64,000 nt of DNA from Pedobacter jeongneungensis (GCF_000633455.1 NZ_AYMG01000023.1:186001-250000), one strand, 5' to 3'. Shown: positions 42,847-52,101, counted from the stretch's first letter. Numbers and translations: made by a program. The notes: a model not told the origin generated them from the sequence alone.

Positions 42847-43009
42847 ATCATAAATAAAGAAATCAGTTAATTTTACACCCCTAAATACTTAGCATTAGAA
42901 ACTCATAGCAAGAAATTGCTTTAAATGTGATTGAAACTGTTTTTTCAATCCATTAATCAGAGAAATCTATCTGAAAAATCAGATGGATAGCATTGGATAA
43001 AAAAACTAA

Positions 43010-43019
43010 CAAACGTTTG
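43010..43019. promoter_or_regulatory. CAAACGTTTG palindrome, candidate LacI-type operator (site 2)
   Basis: A second copy, 173 bp from site 1 and 401 bp upstream of susC. Two sites about that far apart could let a tetrameric repressor loop the DNA. Confidence 0.45.
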
Positions 43020-43134
43020 CGTTAAAATTTTTAGCTCCGGAGCAATAAAAATCATTAAAAATTAACTTCAGCGGATAAATGATAAGATGTTTATGAAAAC
43101 TTTAAACTGATGCCAGGGATTAATCGAAAAGTAG

Positions 43135-43710
43135 TTAAGAAAGAATACTAATCTTTGAAATAATTTCAAAAAATACCCGATCTCTACTTTGCGTAGGACT
43201 TTCTATGTGGGTTTTAATAATGAGATTTGCGTTTATAGCGGGTTCGAATTTCGCACTGATGCCTGTAAAGTTTTGGATCAGATTTAGTCCTGCGTTTTTA
43301 TATAGGCCTTTTACATCTCTTTCCTGGCAGATGGCCAGCGGACAGTCTAAAAAAACTTCAAAATAACGTTCACCTATAATTTCGGCCGCTAATGCACGGT
43401 GCTCTTCCAAAGGGGTAATAAAAGAGCAAATGGTAATCATATTATTTTTTAACATCACTTTGGCAATTTCAGCTGCCCGCCTGATGTTTTCTGCCCTATC
43501 TGATTCGCTAAAGCCCAAATCTTTATTAATACCCGTGCGAAGTACGTCGCCATCTAAGGTTACCGTAAAAAACCCTTGTTCCGCTAGTTTTTCCTTTAGC
43601 AGGCTCGAGATTGTTGTCTTACCAGAACCTGATAACCCAAAGAGCCATATTACAATCCCTTTTTGATCTAAACCAGTAAAACTATTTTTGGATGAAGCTG
43701 AGAGCGGCAT
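43135..43710 (-). CDS. cysC: Adenylylsulfate kinase
   Basis: APS kinase phosphorylates adenylyl sulfate to PAPS, the sulfate donor for sulfation and assimilation. The 191-residue protein has the P-loop GLSGSGKT (25-32), and the APS-binding segment DGDVLRTGINKDLGFSESDR with AENIRRAAEIAK after it. It is full length. It is alone: no cysD, cysN, cysH or sulfotransferase gene is in the window, so its partner must be elsewhere. Confidence 0.93.
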   Translation of the reverse strand: MPLSASSKNSFTGLDQKGIVIWLFGLSGSGKTTISSLLKEKLAEQGFFTVTLDGDVLRTGINKDLGFSESDRAENIRRAAEIAKVMLKNNMITICSFITPLEEHRALAAEIIGERYFEVFLDCPLAICQERDVKGLYKNAGLNLIQNFTGISAKFEPAINANLIIKTHIESPTQSRDRVFFEIISKISILS

Positions 43711-43805
43711 GATATGACGTTATTCTATGATTATTCTAAGTAACAAAAAATTAAACAGATGGCCAAAGTTATGTTTATCTCTTAATGATGAAAAATAGAA
43801 AATGC

Positions 43806-43839
43806 CCTTAACATTTACTTCTAAAAGCAAATATTAAGG
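43806..43839 (-). terminator. Weak terminator after the outer-membrane receptor gene
   Basis: CCTTAACATTT (43806-43816) and AAATATTAAGG (43829-43839) pair with one mismatch, and T-rich sequence follows on the minus strand. It is 17 bp beyond the stop codon at 43856. Confidence 0.4.
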
Positions 43840-43855
43840 ACTTTAATAAAAGCAC

Positions 43856-46672
43856 TTAATTAACGGTATTGCGGGGATTGCCCCGTTCTTTGTTAGCGCC
43901 TACTTTGGTTAATTTGTAATTTAAGGATAGGTAGAAATAACGGGTAATGTTATTGTACCGCACATCTTCTATCCTACTGCTGTTTACAATCCTATCGATA
44001 GTGGTATTCTGGTTTAAAATATCAAAACCTTTTAAACTTAAAGTTACCCTGCGTTTCATCAGATATTTATTAATCCCGGCATTAAGCAAGAAATAATTGT
44101 TGTTAAATCCATCGGCACGACCAGCAGAGCCAATATGGTTTAAATCGGCCTCCACCCTTAAATCTTTTATAAATTCGTAACTCAGGTTCAACGTATTTTC
44201 CAGGCTGAAGTATTTATTGTCAACGGCCGATTCTGCTGTGTTATTTACCTTAGTATAGCCTACATAAGCATAAATACCTGCATTAAATTTATCGTCAATA
44301 TCGTAACTCCAGTTAATATTCGGGCCGATTTCGAACCTGTTTGTAATGTTTTTAGCGCCGCTGATAAAGTTTGTTCTATGTTCGGTGAAGAAGTTTGCGC
44401 CATAATTCATCCTTAAACCTTTAATTTTTGATGGCATGCCAAAAAATGTTCCGGCACGGAGGTAATAATTACCATTTACATTAATGGGTTTCACCGTTTG
44501 GATGCCATTATTATAGGTAATATCATTTCCTGTGTCATCAAATGATAAGTTATAAAGGAAATAACCATTCCAATAGCGGTTATTATCAGGACTGAATGTA
44601 TTGAAGTTTACCGATAAGCGATGGTTTTTCCGGGCTTCGAGATCAGGGTTACCTATTCTCTGGTATAAAGGATTGGTATTGTTCTGTACGGGCTGCAGAT
44701 CGGTTACTGAGGGCAAATTAACGCTCGCCCGGTAATTAATGGCAATGGTTTGATTGGCTTTATTTTTAAAATTAACCGTTAAGCGTGGCAATAAATTGTA
44801 GTATGATTTTTCAATATTGCCAATATTGGCGCCTATGTTATTAAATACATTGGCATTCAACAAACTCTCCTGTGCATTTAATCCGAAATTATATGTCCAG
44901 TCTTTTCCAGTGTAAATAAAACCCAGTCCGGCTATTTGCAAACTGTTATGGTTATCGAAAGTATTGGTTAACGATGGAACAATGATTTCGTAGCGATCAG
45001 TTGCTGGATTATAATCAAAGGTGATCTGCTGCGCATCAACAATACTCCTTGTATAACCGTAGGCAAGGTTGGCACTCCATTTTGGGTTTAACTGCCTGGC
45101 ATAATTGCCATTGATGGTATAGGTTTTAGCTGCGTTCTCCTGATTGGCCTGCTGGTTGATGTTGGTAACCGTAGTACCACCATTTACATACTGGTTAAGC
45201 AACGATTGATTTAACCAATCAGCATTAAAAGTATTCTGTGTTCCATTTAAACGGAGCGAAACCGAGCCTTTTTTATTGGCCAATCTTCTCAGCACCGTAA
45301 ACTCCCCAAATAAAGAAGGAGTAAAATTATGCTGGTTATAATACTGCTTTCCATCATTTGCTTTTCCTGTGGCATCAAAATTAGCATTGAACGTGCGATT
45401 ATTGATGTTGGTGGTATTGTTTAAAATCACATTAGGGCGAAATATCATATCTGTTAACGAATCGGGATGGTATTCTGCCTTAAAATTAAAGCGGTGTGCC
45501 TGGTTATTGCTGTTCCGGTCGGTATTATCCAGTGTACGCAAAATATCGCCTGAGCTTAAATCCTGAATGTTGGATAGCTTATTGCCTAAACCAGAAGAAA
45601 AATAAGTGAAATAACTGCCGCTAATGGCTAGTTTGTTGTTTTTGCCCCAGGAGTTGCTATAATTTACGCCTCCACTATGCGTGGTGTATAATCCAATGGC
45701 ATTGTTATCAAAAACACCGCTACCACCAATGGTGGTTTTACCGTTATTGTTATTGATCGAGAAACTTCCCCCGGCTGGTGGCGCAAAAATATTTCCGATA
45801 TTGCCTCCGCTAAAACTGCTCAGGTCATCATAACCGAAACTGGCATCGTTGGTATTATTGCTCATTCCTAAAACAGCAAACTGCAGATTTTTATTAAAGT
45901 GGTTGGCACTTAAATAACTTCCGTATTTATCGGTTGTACCACCGGCAAGGTTAGCGTTTCCGAACCAGCCTTTTTTCTTGTCTTCTTTAATGGTTAGGTT
46001 CAGCACTTTTTCGCGCTGACCATCATCAATTCCGGTTGCCTTCGCTTCTTGTGTTTTACTGTCAATCAATTGTACTTTTGCAATGGCATCGGCAGGAAGA
46101 TTTTTGGTTGCTGTTTTTGGGTCGGTACCAAAAAAGTCTTTACCATCAACAGTTAAGCGCGTAACTTTTTGTCCCTGGACTAAAATACTACCATCTTTAT
46201 CAACGGTTACACCAGGCAGTTTTTTCAACAAATCTTCTACCGCCGCATTTGGCCTGGTTTTATAAGCGTCGGCGTTAAATTCTACGGTATCTTTTTTTAC
46301 CGTAGCTATGGCATAACGGCCACTTACCGCCACATCTTTTAGGGCAATGGCATCTTCTTCCAGTTTTAAGGTTCCAAGATTAATATTTTTACCATTTACA
46401 ATGATGTTTTTGCTGACAGAGTGATAACCCATTGCCGAAATCCTGATTTTATAATCACCATTGGCAACCGCATTAAAAGAAAATTCTCCGGCTTTGTTGG
46501 TTACTACACCTAATTTTTTGGTCGAATCTGTTTTATCTGATAAAATAATTCCCACATATTCAAGCGGAAGGTTTGTTTTCACATCCACAATTTTTCCATT
46601 TATATTGCCCGGCTGTTGTGCGAAGACTTTCGTAGATAATACGCACAGCAATATCCATAAATAGGTTTTCAT
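43856..46672 (-). CDS. TonB-receptor-like outer-membrane beta-barrel protein
   Basis: The 938-residue protein has a signal peptide (MKTYLWILLCVLSTKVFAQ), a carboxypeptidase regulatory-like domain (about 22-105, INGKIVDVKTNLPLEYVGI), a plug-like segment with NAAVEDLLKKLPGVTVDKDG and LTVDGKDFFGTDPKTATKNLP, and a large barrel rich in aromatic beta strands. This layout is the outer membrane beta-barrel type 3 family of Bacteroidota. No SusD partner is adjacent, so it is not a standard glycan importer. The substrate is unknown. Confidence 0.9.
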   Translation of the reverse strand: MKTYLWILLCVLSTKVFAQQPGNINGKIVDVKTNLPLEYVGIILSDKTDSTKKLGVVTNKAGEFSFNAVANGDYKIRISAMGYHSVSKNIIVNGKNINLGTLKLEEDAIALKDVAVSGRYAIATVKKDTVEFNADAYKTRPNAAVEDLLKKLPGVTVDKDGSILVQGQKVTRLTVDGKDFFGTDPKTATKNLPADAIAKVQLIDSKTQEAKATGIDDGQREKVLNLTIKEDKKKGWFGNANLAGGTTDKYGSYLSANHFNKNLQFAVLGMSNNTNDASFGYDDLSSFSGGNIGNIFAPPAGGSFSINNNNGKTTIGGSGVFDNNAIGLYTTHSGGVNYSNSWGKNNKLAISGSYFTYFSSGLGNKLSNIQDLSSGDILRTLDNTDRNSNNQAHRFNFKAEYHPDSLTDMIFRPNVILNNTTNINNRTFNANFDATGKANDGKQYYNQHNFTPSLFGEFTVLRRLANKKGSVSLRLNGTQNTFNADWLNQSLLNQYVNGGTTVTNINQQANQENAAKTYTINGNYARQLNPKWSANLAYGYTRSIVDAQQITFDYNPATDRYEIIVPSLTNTFDNHNSLQIAGLGFIYTGKDWTYNFGLNAQESLLNANVFNNIGANIGNIEKSYYNLLPRLTVNFKNKANQTIAINYRASVNLPSVTDLQPVQNNTNPLYQRIGNPDLEARKNHRLSVNFNTFSPDNNRYWNGYFLYNLSFDDTGNDITYNNGIQTVKPINVNGNYYLRAGTFFGMPSKIKGLRMNYGANFFTEHRTNFISGAKNITNRFEIGPNINWSYDIDDKFNAGIYAYVGYTKVNNTAESAVDNKYFSLENTLNLSYEFIKDLRVEADLNHIGSAGRADGFNNNYFLLNAGINKYLMKRRVTLSLKGFDILNQNTTIDRIVNSSRIEDVRYNNITRYFYLSLNYKLTKVGANKERGNPRNTVN

Positions 46673-46961
46673 AGCTAAAATTCTGTTTTTTATTAATTTG
46701 TTTGATTAACCTTTTTTCAAGGTTTCAGCTATAAGACACCAAAAGGTGGAAAGTGTGACAGAAAATATTATTTTTTTCTTCCGAAGTTTTAAAAGCCTGA
46801 GAAACCTGGAACTTAATAATTCTGCCAAGCCATTTAATGGACAACTTCGTTTACAAAAGAAATTTAATAAAGAAAAACAGAAATACAGATCTAAAACGTA
46901 CTCAACAGATTTCTCCACTGCGGTCGAAATGACGATTTGTCAATAACAATCAGACAACAAA
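46673..46961. other. Gap of about 290 bp holding one dispersed repeat arm
   Basis: No gene is supported. The piece ATTTCTCCACTGCGGTCGAAATGAC at about 46909-46933 is an arm of the GTCATTTCGACC-type dispersed repeat; overlapping frames on both strands look accidental. The remainder is A+T-rich without a visible signal. Confidence 0.4.
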
Positions 46962-46996
46962 CAAAAAAGTCTTTCAGGTAAACCTGAAAGACTTTT
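46962..46996 (-). terminator. Strong terminator of the His/Lys-rich peptide gene
   Basis: AAAAGTCTTTCAGGT (46965-46979) and ACCTGAAAGACTTTT (46982-46996) form a 15-bp stem with a tiny loop, followed on the minus strand by a T run. It starts 6 bp beyond the stop codon of the small gene at 47002. Confidence 0.85.
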
Positions 46997-47001
46997 CTTT
47001 A

Positions 47002-47172
47002 TTAAGCTTTAGCTACTTTTTTAGCATGCTTTTTATGATGGTGTTTTTTATGGCCTTTTTTGGTCTGTGATTTTTCTGTTCCTGCTTTTGCCGGAGTGGT
47101 GGTTTGAGCGCTTACGGTATTAATGGTAAAAGCGGCTACCAGGGCGATTACTAAAACTTTAATTGCTTTCAT
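47002..47172 (-). CDS. Small exported His/Lys-rich peptide (56 residues)
   Basis: An ATG at 47172 opens a 56-codon frame: signal peptide MKAIKVLVIALVAAFTINTVSA, then about 34 residues rich in Lys and His (KKGHKKHHHKKHAKKVAKA at the end). It is followed at once by a strong terminator, so it is a real single-gene unit. The mature peptide would be very basic and could bind metal ions, acid surfaces or polyanions. Similar short PAKA/KHHHKK peptides occur in Bacteroidota without known function. Metal binding is inference from the His cluster. Confidence 0.8.
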   Translation of the reverse strand: MKAIKVLVIALVAAFTINTVSAQTTTPAKAGTEKSQTKKGHKKHHHKKHAKKVAKA

Positions 47173-47305
47173 TTTTACATTGATTAATGATGAATAAACC
47201 TTGTTATTTTGTTTACTTAAATCTCGAAAATCAATATGAAGATTTTATGAATAATTAATTTATTGAATGACTGAATTACAGAATGATTGAATGAAATTGA
47301 GCTTC

Positions 47306-47704
47306 TTACGGTAAATCGAATGAGAAAGTATAATTGAGTCTTTTCCCAGTCAAAACGTATTCAGAAACCACTTTTCCATCCACCAGTATTTTGTATTCAC
47401 CTTTAGCGTCTGTTGTAGCAGTAGCTAATGTTTTAAGTTTAGCGTGGGTCCCTGATTTTAAGATCACTGTCTTTTCCCAAGTACCGCTTACCTCTTTTAA
47501 TTCTATCTCTTTCCCACTTTCATTGGTATAAGCTACATCAGCTGTTAAACCGTTGCCAAAGTTAGCCTGATAAACCACATTGTAAGTTTCTTTTTTTGGA
47601 ACATCAACTTTTCCACCTGAAATAGAATAAATTGAAGTCATGACTCCAAGGGCGCAGCTGCTTAACGCAACTATTAGCAAAAAACAGTAGAAAATATTTT
47701 TCAT
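47306..47704 (-). CDS. Small lipoprotein with MmpS-like beta fold
   Basis: The 132-residue protein has a lipoprotein signal (LLIVALSSC, Cys17). The mature part resembles in pattern the small beta-sandwich domains called MmpS-like: YNVVYQANFGNGLTADVAYTNESGKE, then GTWEKTVILKSGTHAKL and GEYKILVDGKVVSEYVLTG (pieces in order). This resemblance is from memory and weak. It lies alone with no operon partner. Confidence 0.7.
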   Translation of the reverse strand: MKNIFYCFLLIVALSSCALGVMTSIYSISGGKVDVPKKETYNVVYQANFGNGLTADVAYTNESGKEIELKEVSGTWEKTVILKSGTHAKLKTLATATTDAKGEYKILVDGKVVSEYVLTGKRLNYTFSFDLP

Positions 47705-47831
47705 TTGATAAGGTTTAGATCAAGATGACGACGGCTTTAGAGAAAAGGTTGCAAGGGAAAGAGAAATGATTGAATGAAAGCATGATTGGATTAGATTAGC
47801 CAATTCAATCATTTTAAACTCACTCATTCCA

Positions 47832-48053
47832 TCATTTATTAAAGGTATCGAGATATAATTCTTCTACTTTTTTTCTGGCCCAGGGCATTTTTCTTAAAAA
47901 TTTTAAGCTCGATTTAATCGTTTGGTTATTATTGAAACAATCGATTTTGATCAATGATCCCAATCTTTCCCAACCGTAATGCGTTTGCAGATCGGTTACT
48001 ATTTTTTCTAAGGTGATACCGTGTAAGGGATTGTTTTTTTGCTGTTCGGCCAT
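47832..48053 (-). CDS. VF530 family small DNA-binding protein
   Basis: The 73-residue protein contains NPLHGITLEKIVTDLQTHYG and CFNNNQTIKSSLKFLRKMPWARKKVEELY, the signature of the VF530 (DUF2132) family, small proteins with a winged-helix-like fold described as DNA-binding. Length is normal. It starts 23 bp after the methyltransferase gene, so the two may be co-transcribed. Its biological role is not known. Confidence 0.88.
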   Translation of the reverse strand: MAEQQKNNPLHGITLEKIVTDLQTHYGWERLGSLIKIDCFNNNQTIKSSLKFLRKMPWARKKVEELYLDTFNK

Positions 48054-48076
48054 AGCACAAAGTTAAGGCAAAATTA

Positions 48077-48685
48077 TCAGGGTTTGTACTGTGCCATCCA
48101 AACATTTGCGCCTCCGCAATCGGGATCGTTTATTTTATGTTTTAGCACTTCAAATTGGTTTGATTGTAGTAAAGTTTGATATTCAGCAGTAGCTAAAGAA
48201 GCATGAAAAAGATTTTCGCTACCATTTATGCCCCAGGCTTCTCCCCTTTCGGTACCGGAGGTAAATAACAAAATACCATTGGGATTGAGGTGCCGCCTAA
48301 AAATATTGAACATGTCAGGCTGATCAGCAGCAGGAAGATGAAAAAAACTATGCCATGCAATAATCGCATCGAATTTTTCATCCAGATCCAATTCTCGCAT
48401 ATCTTTTAGCAGAAACCTGGTAGATGGGAAATTGGCTTTTGCCAGCCTAATCATTTGCTCACTGGCATCAACTCCTAAAACATTTATCCCATGGTTAATA
48501 AAATATTCCAGTATAGGTTTTCCATCACCGCAACCCAGATCCAAAACCTTTGCATCTGTAGGAAGTTGTTGGAGGATATCATTCAAATAAGCTTTCTCTA
48601 CCGAATCAGCATAACGGTTTTCGACAAACCACTTACTTATTTTGTTGTAAACTTTATAAACGTTTTTGCGTTCTCCCTTTTCCAT
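48077..48685 (-). CDS. Class I SAM-dependent methyltransferase
   Basis: The 202-residue protein has motif I LPTDAKVLDLGCGDGKPILEY (SAM-binding glycine loop near residue 48), motif II around NVLGVDASEQMIRLAKANFP, and FDAIIAWHSFFHLP as motif post-I region. It is a stand-alone Rossmann-fold methyltransferase with no membrane segment. The acceptor molecule cannot be told from sequence. It precedes the VF530 gene. Confidence 0.85.
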   Translation of the reverse strand: MEKGERKNVYKVYNKISKWFVENRYADSVEKAYLNDILQQLPTDAKVLDLGCGDGKPILEYFINHGINVLGVDASEQMIRLAKANFPSTRFLLKDMRELDLDEKFDAIIAWHSFFHLPAADQPDMFNIFRRHLNPNGILLFTSGTERGEAWGINGSENLFHASLATAEYQTLLQSNQFEVLKHKINDPDCGGANVWMAQYKP

Positions 48686-49472
48686 CCGTATAAATTATTG
48701 TTGTTAATTTTTAATTCAAAGATTTAAAATATTCAGAACATCACCTCATGCTTTAGCAATACCAAATTAATCATATTGGTGTTTTTTTTTATTGGAAACA
48801 AATGTACAATGGTTCCTGGCAAATGCAGCCCTGCCATCCGCTTTATCCCGATTTTATCCTATCGTGTGGATACAATTAATTATAATATTTTTCTACCGCT
48901 CTCTGCCGCGGGGGCATGGTACTTTGGAGCGCCAAAGTACCCAAAGCGCTTTGTCAATCCAGCAATGAGCCCTTTGCACAATTCCACGCGCATCAAAAAA
49001 ACAGTGACACTTCGTTTTGTGTTCAATACTTTTTAAAACTAAATTAACCGTTTATGAACACAAAACCACTACGTTTCAGGTTTGTTAGTGCCAATTTACC
49101 TGAACTGCAACTGTTTTTTTGATTTCCCCGGCTCTTGGGATTGACAGCGTCCTTGGTTAAAATCCGTGCTGTATTAAAGTTAGTTAGCAAAATGCCTAAA
49201 CTATTCTTAAAAAAGATGTGCCCACAGGATTGGATTTTATCGGGATGCCCGCTACTGTCAGGTTTAGGATGAACAGCCTGCTTCCGGCATCTCGCCAAAG
49301 GTATCGGACCGATGTTTCTAAACCCGATCCGATAGCTATCGGATGAAGTGGTAGCTGCCGGCTTCAAGCCGGCACTACAAACGGAAAGCGGGACTGAAAA
49401 CCGCTAAGAGAACACAACCCTTCATTTCCAAAACAATACCAGTTTAATAATAATGGTAACCGGGTTTATAAA
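48686..49472. other. 787-bp gap with decayed palindromic repeats
   Basis: No gene is supported. It contains a perfect hairpin GGTACTTTGG (48918-48927) / CCAAAGTACC (48932-48941), the 18-bp palindrome ATCCGATAGCTATCGGAT at 49327-49344, and a GCCGGCTT/AAGCCGGC hairpin at about 49356-49373. Near 49323 and 49385 are the words AACCCGAT and AGCGGGACTG shared with 22170 and 36204. The reading frame at 49044-49367 has no coding character. Confidence 0.6.
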
Positions 49473-49880
49473 TTAACCAACAGCCGTAGCATCAATTTCA
49501 ATCAGCATGCCATTTAAGGCCAACCTTTGTACCGGAATAAGCGTATTTACCGGGAATTTCTGATCAGGCCATATTTTATTCGATTCTTCGATCAGGATCT
49601 CGTGTTTAGCCTCATCATAATCTACTACTAAAGTAGTCAGTTTTGCAATGTTGGCCATGGCTAAATTTTTGCTCCTTAAAGCTAAGGCAATATTTTCGAA
49701 AACAATGCTTACCTGCGTCCTAAAATCATCACTTAAAATGCCATCTGTTCTGCTACCGCCCTGACCGGCAACAAATACCAGCTGACCATTTGCAGAAACG
49801 GAGGCGAGGTGGGAATATCCATGCGGACGGGGATCGTATATGCCAGCGGGATTGGTAATTTCTAAACTAGGTTTTTCCAT
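49473..49880 (-). CDS. RidA family protein
   Basis: RidA-type proteins hydrolyse reactive enamine/imine intermediates from amino-acid metabolism. The 135-residue protein has the characteristic opening (YSHLASVSANGQLVFVAGQGG), QVSIVFENIALALRSKNLAM in the middle and, near the end, IPVQRLALNGMLIEIDATA with the conserved Arg. It resembles the Rid subgroup without proven enzyme activity as much as RidA itself, so the reaction is uncertain. It is transcribed alone. Confidence 0.88.
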   Translation of the reverse strand: MEKPSLEITNPAGIYDPRPHGYSHLASVSANGQLVFVAGQGGSRTDGILSDDFRTQVSIVFENIALALRSKNLAMANIAKLTTLVVDYDEAKHEILIEESNKIWPDQKFPVNTLIPVQRLALNGMLIEIDATAVG

Positions 49881-49943
49881 ATCTGTAAATTTATGCCTGC
49901 TAAATTATCTGATAGTTTTCCGTAAACCGTCGGCAGTTTGCAA

Positions 49944-49976
49944 TAAAAAACCTCCTGATCTTTTAATATCAGGAGG
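49944..49976 (-). terminator. Terminator of the M1 peptidase gene
   Basis: CCTCCTGAT (49951-49959) and ATCAGGAGG (49968-49976) form a 9-bp stem followed on the minus strand by TTTTTT. It is 22 bp beyond the stop codon of the peptidase gene. Confidence 0.85.
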
Positions 49977-49998
49977 TCTGGAATTATTTAAGGTAAGC

Positions 49999-51990
49999 TT
50001 AGTTGCCCGTAGCGGTCCATGTATCGTTATCAGGATTCGAATCTGGCAATACTTTATCCGGATCCAAAGTAACCGATTCAATTTCTTCAGTTGTTGGGAA
50101 ACGAACCAACCAGCTTGTATTTTTCATCCAAACATCAACCGGAACTTTTACGATCTCTGTTTTTCCGCTTTTGGTTTTAATCTGAAGGATAATCGGCATT
50201 GGCATTTTCTCTAAGTTGACAACTTTAATGTTATAACCTACCAACTTATCGTCTTTTTTAACCTGTTCAACCACAGCAATGCCCTGATCCATTTTCCAGC
50301 TGTTTAACCACCAGCTTCTCCAGAACCAGGCTAAATCTTCACCTGCTCCGTTTTCCATCGAACGGAAGAAATCAAACGGTGTTGGATGTTTAAATGCCCA
50401 GTTTTTAATGTACTGGCGGAAAGCATAATCAAAACGGTCTTCGCCTAAAATCTGGTTTCTTAAAATATCCAAGCCCCATCCTGGTTTACTGTATAAGTTA
50501 ACGCCAATATTTCTCTCGGTCATACCATCAGGCATTTGCATAATATTTTCGTAAATCGGGTTACCAATAATACTTTTACCAATTTTGTGTAAATCAGCCG
50601 GAGGAGTAGCGTATTCACCATTATTAAAGTTTTTCTTAGAAATACCGTTGATGAAGGTGTTAAAACCTTCGTCCATCCAGCCATATTTACGCTCGTTAGA
50701 ACCCACGATCATCGGGAACCAGGTGTGACCAAATTCGTGATCAATTACTCCCCATGCGCCGGTTTTTTTAGCAGTCCAGCCACAGAAAACAATACCAGGA
50801 TATTCCATACCACCAATATTGGTAGCCACGTTAACAGCCATTGGATATGGATATTCGAACCATTTTGATGAATAATGTTCGATGGTAGATTTTACATATT
50901 CTACACCACGACCATAAGAATCAACACCATTACTTTCTACAGGTTGTGCAGACACAGCCAAACCTGTTTTACCACTTGGCAATTTATACCTTGCAGCATC
51001 TAAAACGAATGCTTTTGATGAAGCCCAGGCCGCATCGCGTGCATTGGTAATTTTAAATTTCCAGGTTAGTTTATCTTTCGCCGGACGTGATTTCGGATCA
51101 GTTACCTCTGCTTCGCTACGGATATGTACAGTAGCATCGCTCAGTTTAGCTGCATTCCATCTTTTTAACTGCTCTGCAGTAAAAACTTCAGCAGGGTTTA
51201 ATAATTCTCCCGATCCCATAACGATATGGCTTGCAGGTGCAGTAATGGCAAAGTTGATATCGCCATATTCGCAATAAAACTCACCACCGCCCCAATAAGG
51301 CAAAGTATTCCAACCGATTACATCATCATACACACACATGCGTGGGAACCACTGTGCAATGGCAAAAATTTCACCGTTTTTTGTAGTTAAATGACCTGTT
51401 CTGTCCGATCCTTCTTTAGGCACGATGTATGAGTAATCCATTTTGATGGTTACCAAATCGCCATTAGGGGCCAAAGGCTGATCTAAACGGATCTGCATAC
51501 GGGTATCTTCAACTATAGAAGTGAATTTTACCGCACCTGCCTTTTGTGCTACGCTAATGTTCTGGATTTTATACCCCCCATCAAATTTTTCGCCTTGTGC
51601 GCCATAACGGCTACGCGAAGGGGTAATGGCATAACCACGTGATGTTTCTTTAAAAGTATTCTGATCTAATTGTAACCATAAATAAGGCAACTTATCGGGA
51701 CTGTTATTTTTGTAGGTAATGGTAACTGTACCACTCACCATGTTCTTGGTTTCGTCGAGGTTGGCGGTAATGTTATAATCAACATGGTTTTGCCAGTATT
51801 TTGGCCCTGGTGCGCCAATTGCCGACCGGAATTCATTTCCGTTTTGTGTGTAAAATAGTGGTCCAAAGGCATCAGCAGGATTGTAATTGGTTGCTGGTGC
51901 AGGGGTTGTAGCCTGTTGAGCAGATGCTGAAAAAGCAAAAACACAACAAACCAAACCAAAATTAATCAGTTTAGTCAATTTCATGATCAT
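49999..51990 (-). CDS. M1 family metallopeptidase, exported
   Basis: The 663-residue protein has a signal peptide (up to FAFSASAQ) and an aminopeptidase N-type layout. The exopeptidase motif GGMEYPGIVF precedes the zinc site HEFGH (418-422) with the third ligand Glu441 in WMDEGFNTF, exactly 18 residues later. A C-terminal beta-like domain follows from about 570. It should remove N-terminal residues from peptides in the periplasm. A start 6 bp downstream (second ATG) is equally possible. Confidence 0.93.
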   Translation of the reverse strand: MIMKLTKLINFGLVCCVFAFSASAQQATTPAPATNYNPADAFGPLFYTQNGNEFRSAIGAPGPKYWQNHVDYNITANLDETKNMVSGTVTITYKNNSPDKLPYLWLQLDQNTFKETSRGYAITPSRSRYGAQGEKFDGGYKIQNISVAQKAGAVKFTSIVEDTRMQIRLDQPLAPNGDLVTIKMDYSYIVPKEGSDRTGHLTTKNGEIFAIAQWFPRMCVYDDVIGWNTLPYWGGGEFYCEYGDINFAITAPASHIVMGSGELLNPAEVFTAEQLKRWNAAKLSDATVHIRSEAEVTDPKSRPAKDKLTWKFKITNARDAAWASSKAFVLDAARYKLPSGKTGLAVSAQPVESNGVDSYGRGVEYVKSTIEHYSSKWFEYPYPMAVNVATNIGGMEYPGIVFCGWTAKKTGAWGVIDHEFGHTWFPMIVGSNERKYGWMDEGFNTFINGISKKNFNNGEYATPPADLHKIGKSIIGNPIYENIMQMPDGMTERNIGVNLYSKPGWGLDILRNQILGEDRFDYAFRQYIKNWAFKHPTPFDFFRSMENGAGEDLAWFWRSWWLNSWKMDQGIAVVEQVKKDDKLVGYNIKVVNLEKMPMPIILQIKTKSGKTEIVKVPVDVWMKNTSWLVRFPTTEEIESVTLDPDKVLPDSNPDNDTWTATGN

Positions 51991-52009
51991 AATAAGGTTG
52001 TAATACAGC

Positions 52010-52053
52010 GGTAAATATAAAAAATAACCACATATAGATTTATATGTGGTTAT
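52010..52053 (-). terminator. Strong terminator after the 52102 gene
   Basis: ATAACCACATATA (52024-52036) and TATATGTGGTTAT (52041-52053) form a perfect 13-bp stem with loop GATT, followed on the minus strand by TTTTTTATATTT. Confidence 0.88.
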
Positions 52054-52101
52054 AATGTTACCAATTATGGTTACTATATGATCAATATTTATTAAATAAG
52101 C

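Larger units (their letters stand above)
42610..43134. other. Upstream region of the susC operon (525 bp without a gene)
   Basis: This gap contains the two CAAACGTTTG palindromes and A+T-rich stretches. No convincing -33/-7 promoter pair was found by eye. The length suggests complex regulation of susC. Confidence 0.5.

Noticed and set aside
46706..46946. Overlapping open frames on both strands
   Set aside because: The two frames mirror each other in a repeat-containing gap; neither has a recognisable product.
49044..49367. Open frame of 107 codons on the minus strand
   Set aside because: It overlaps several palindromic repeats, has no start signal and an odd composition, and lies in gene-free repeat DNA.
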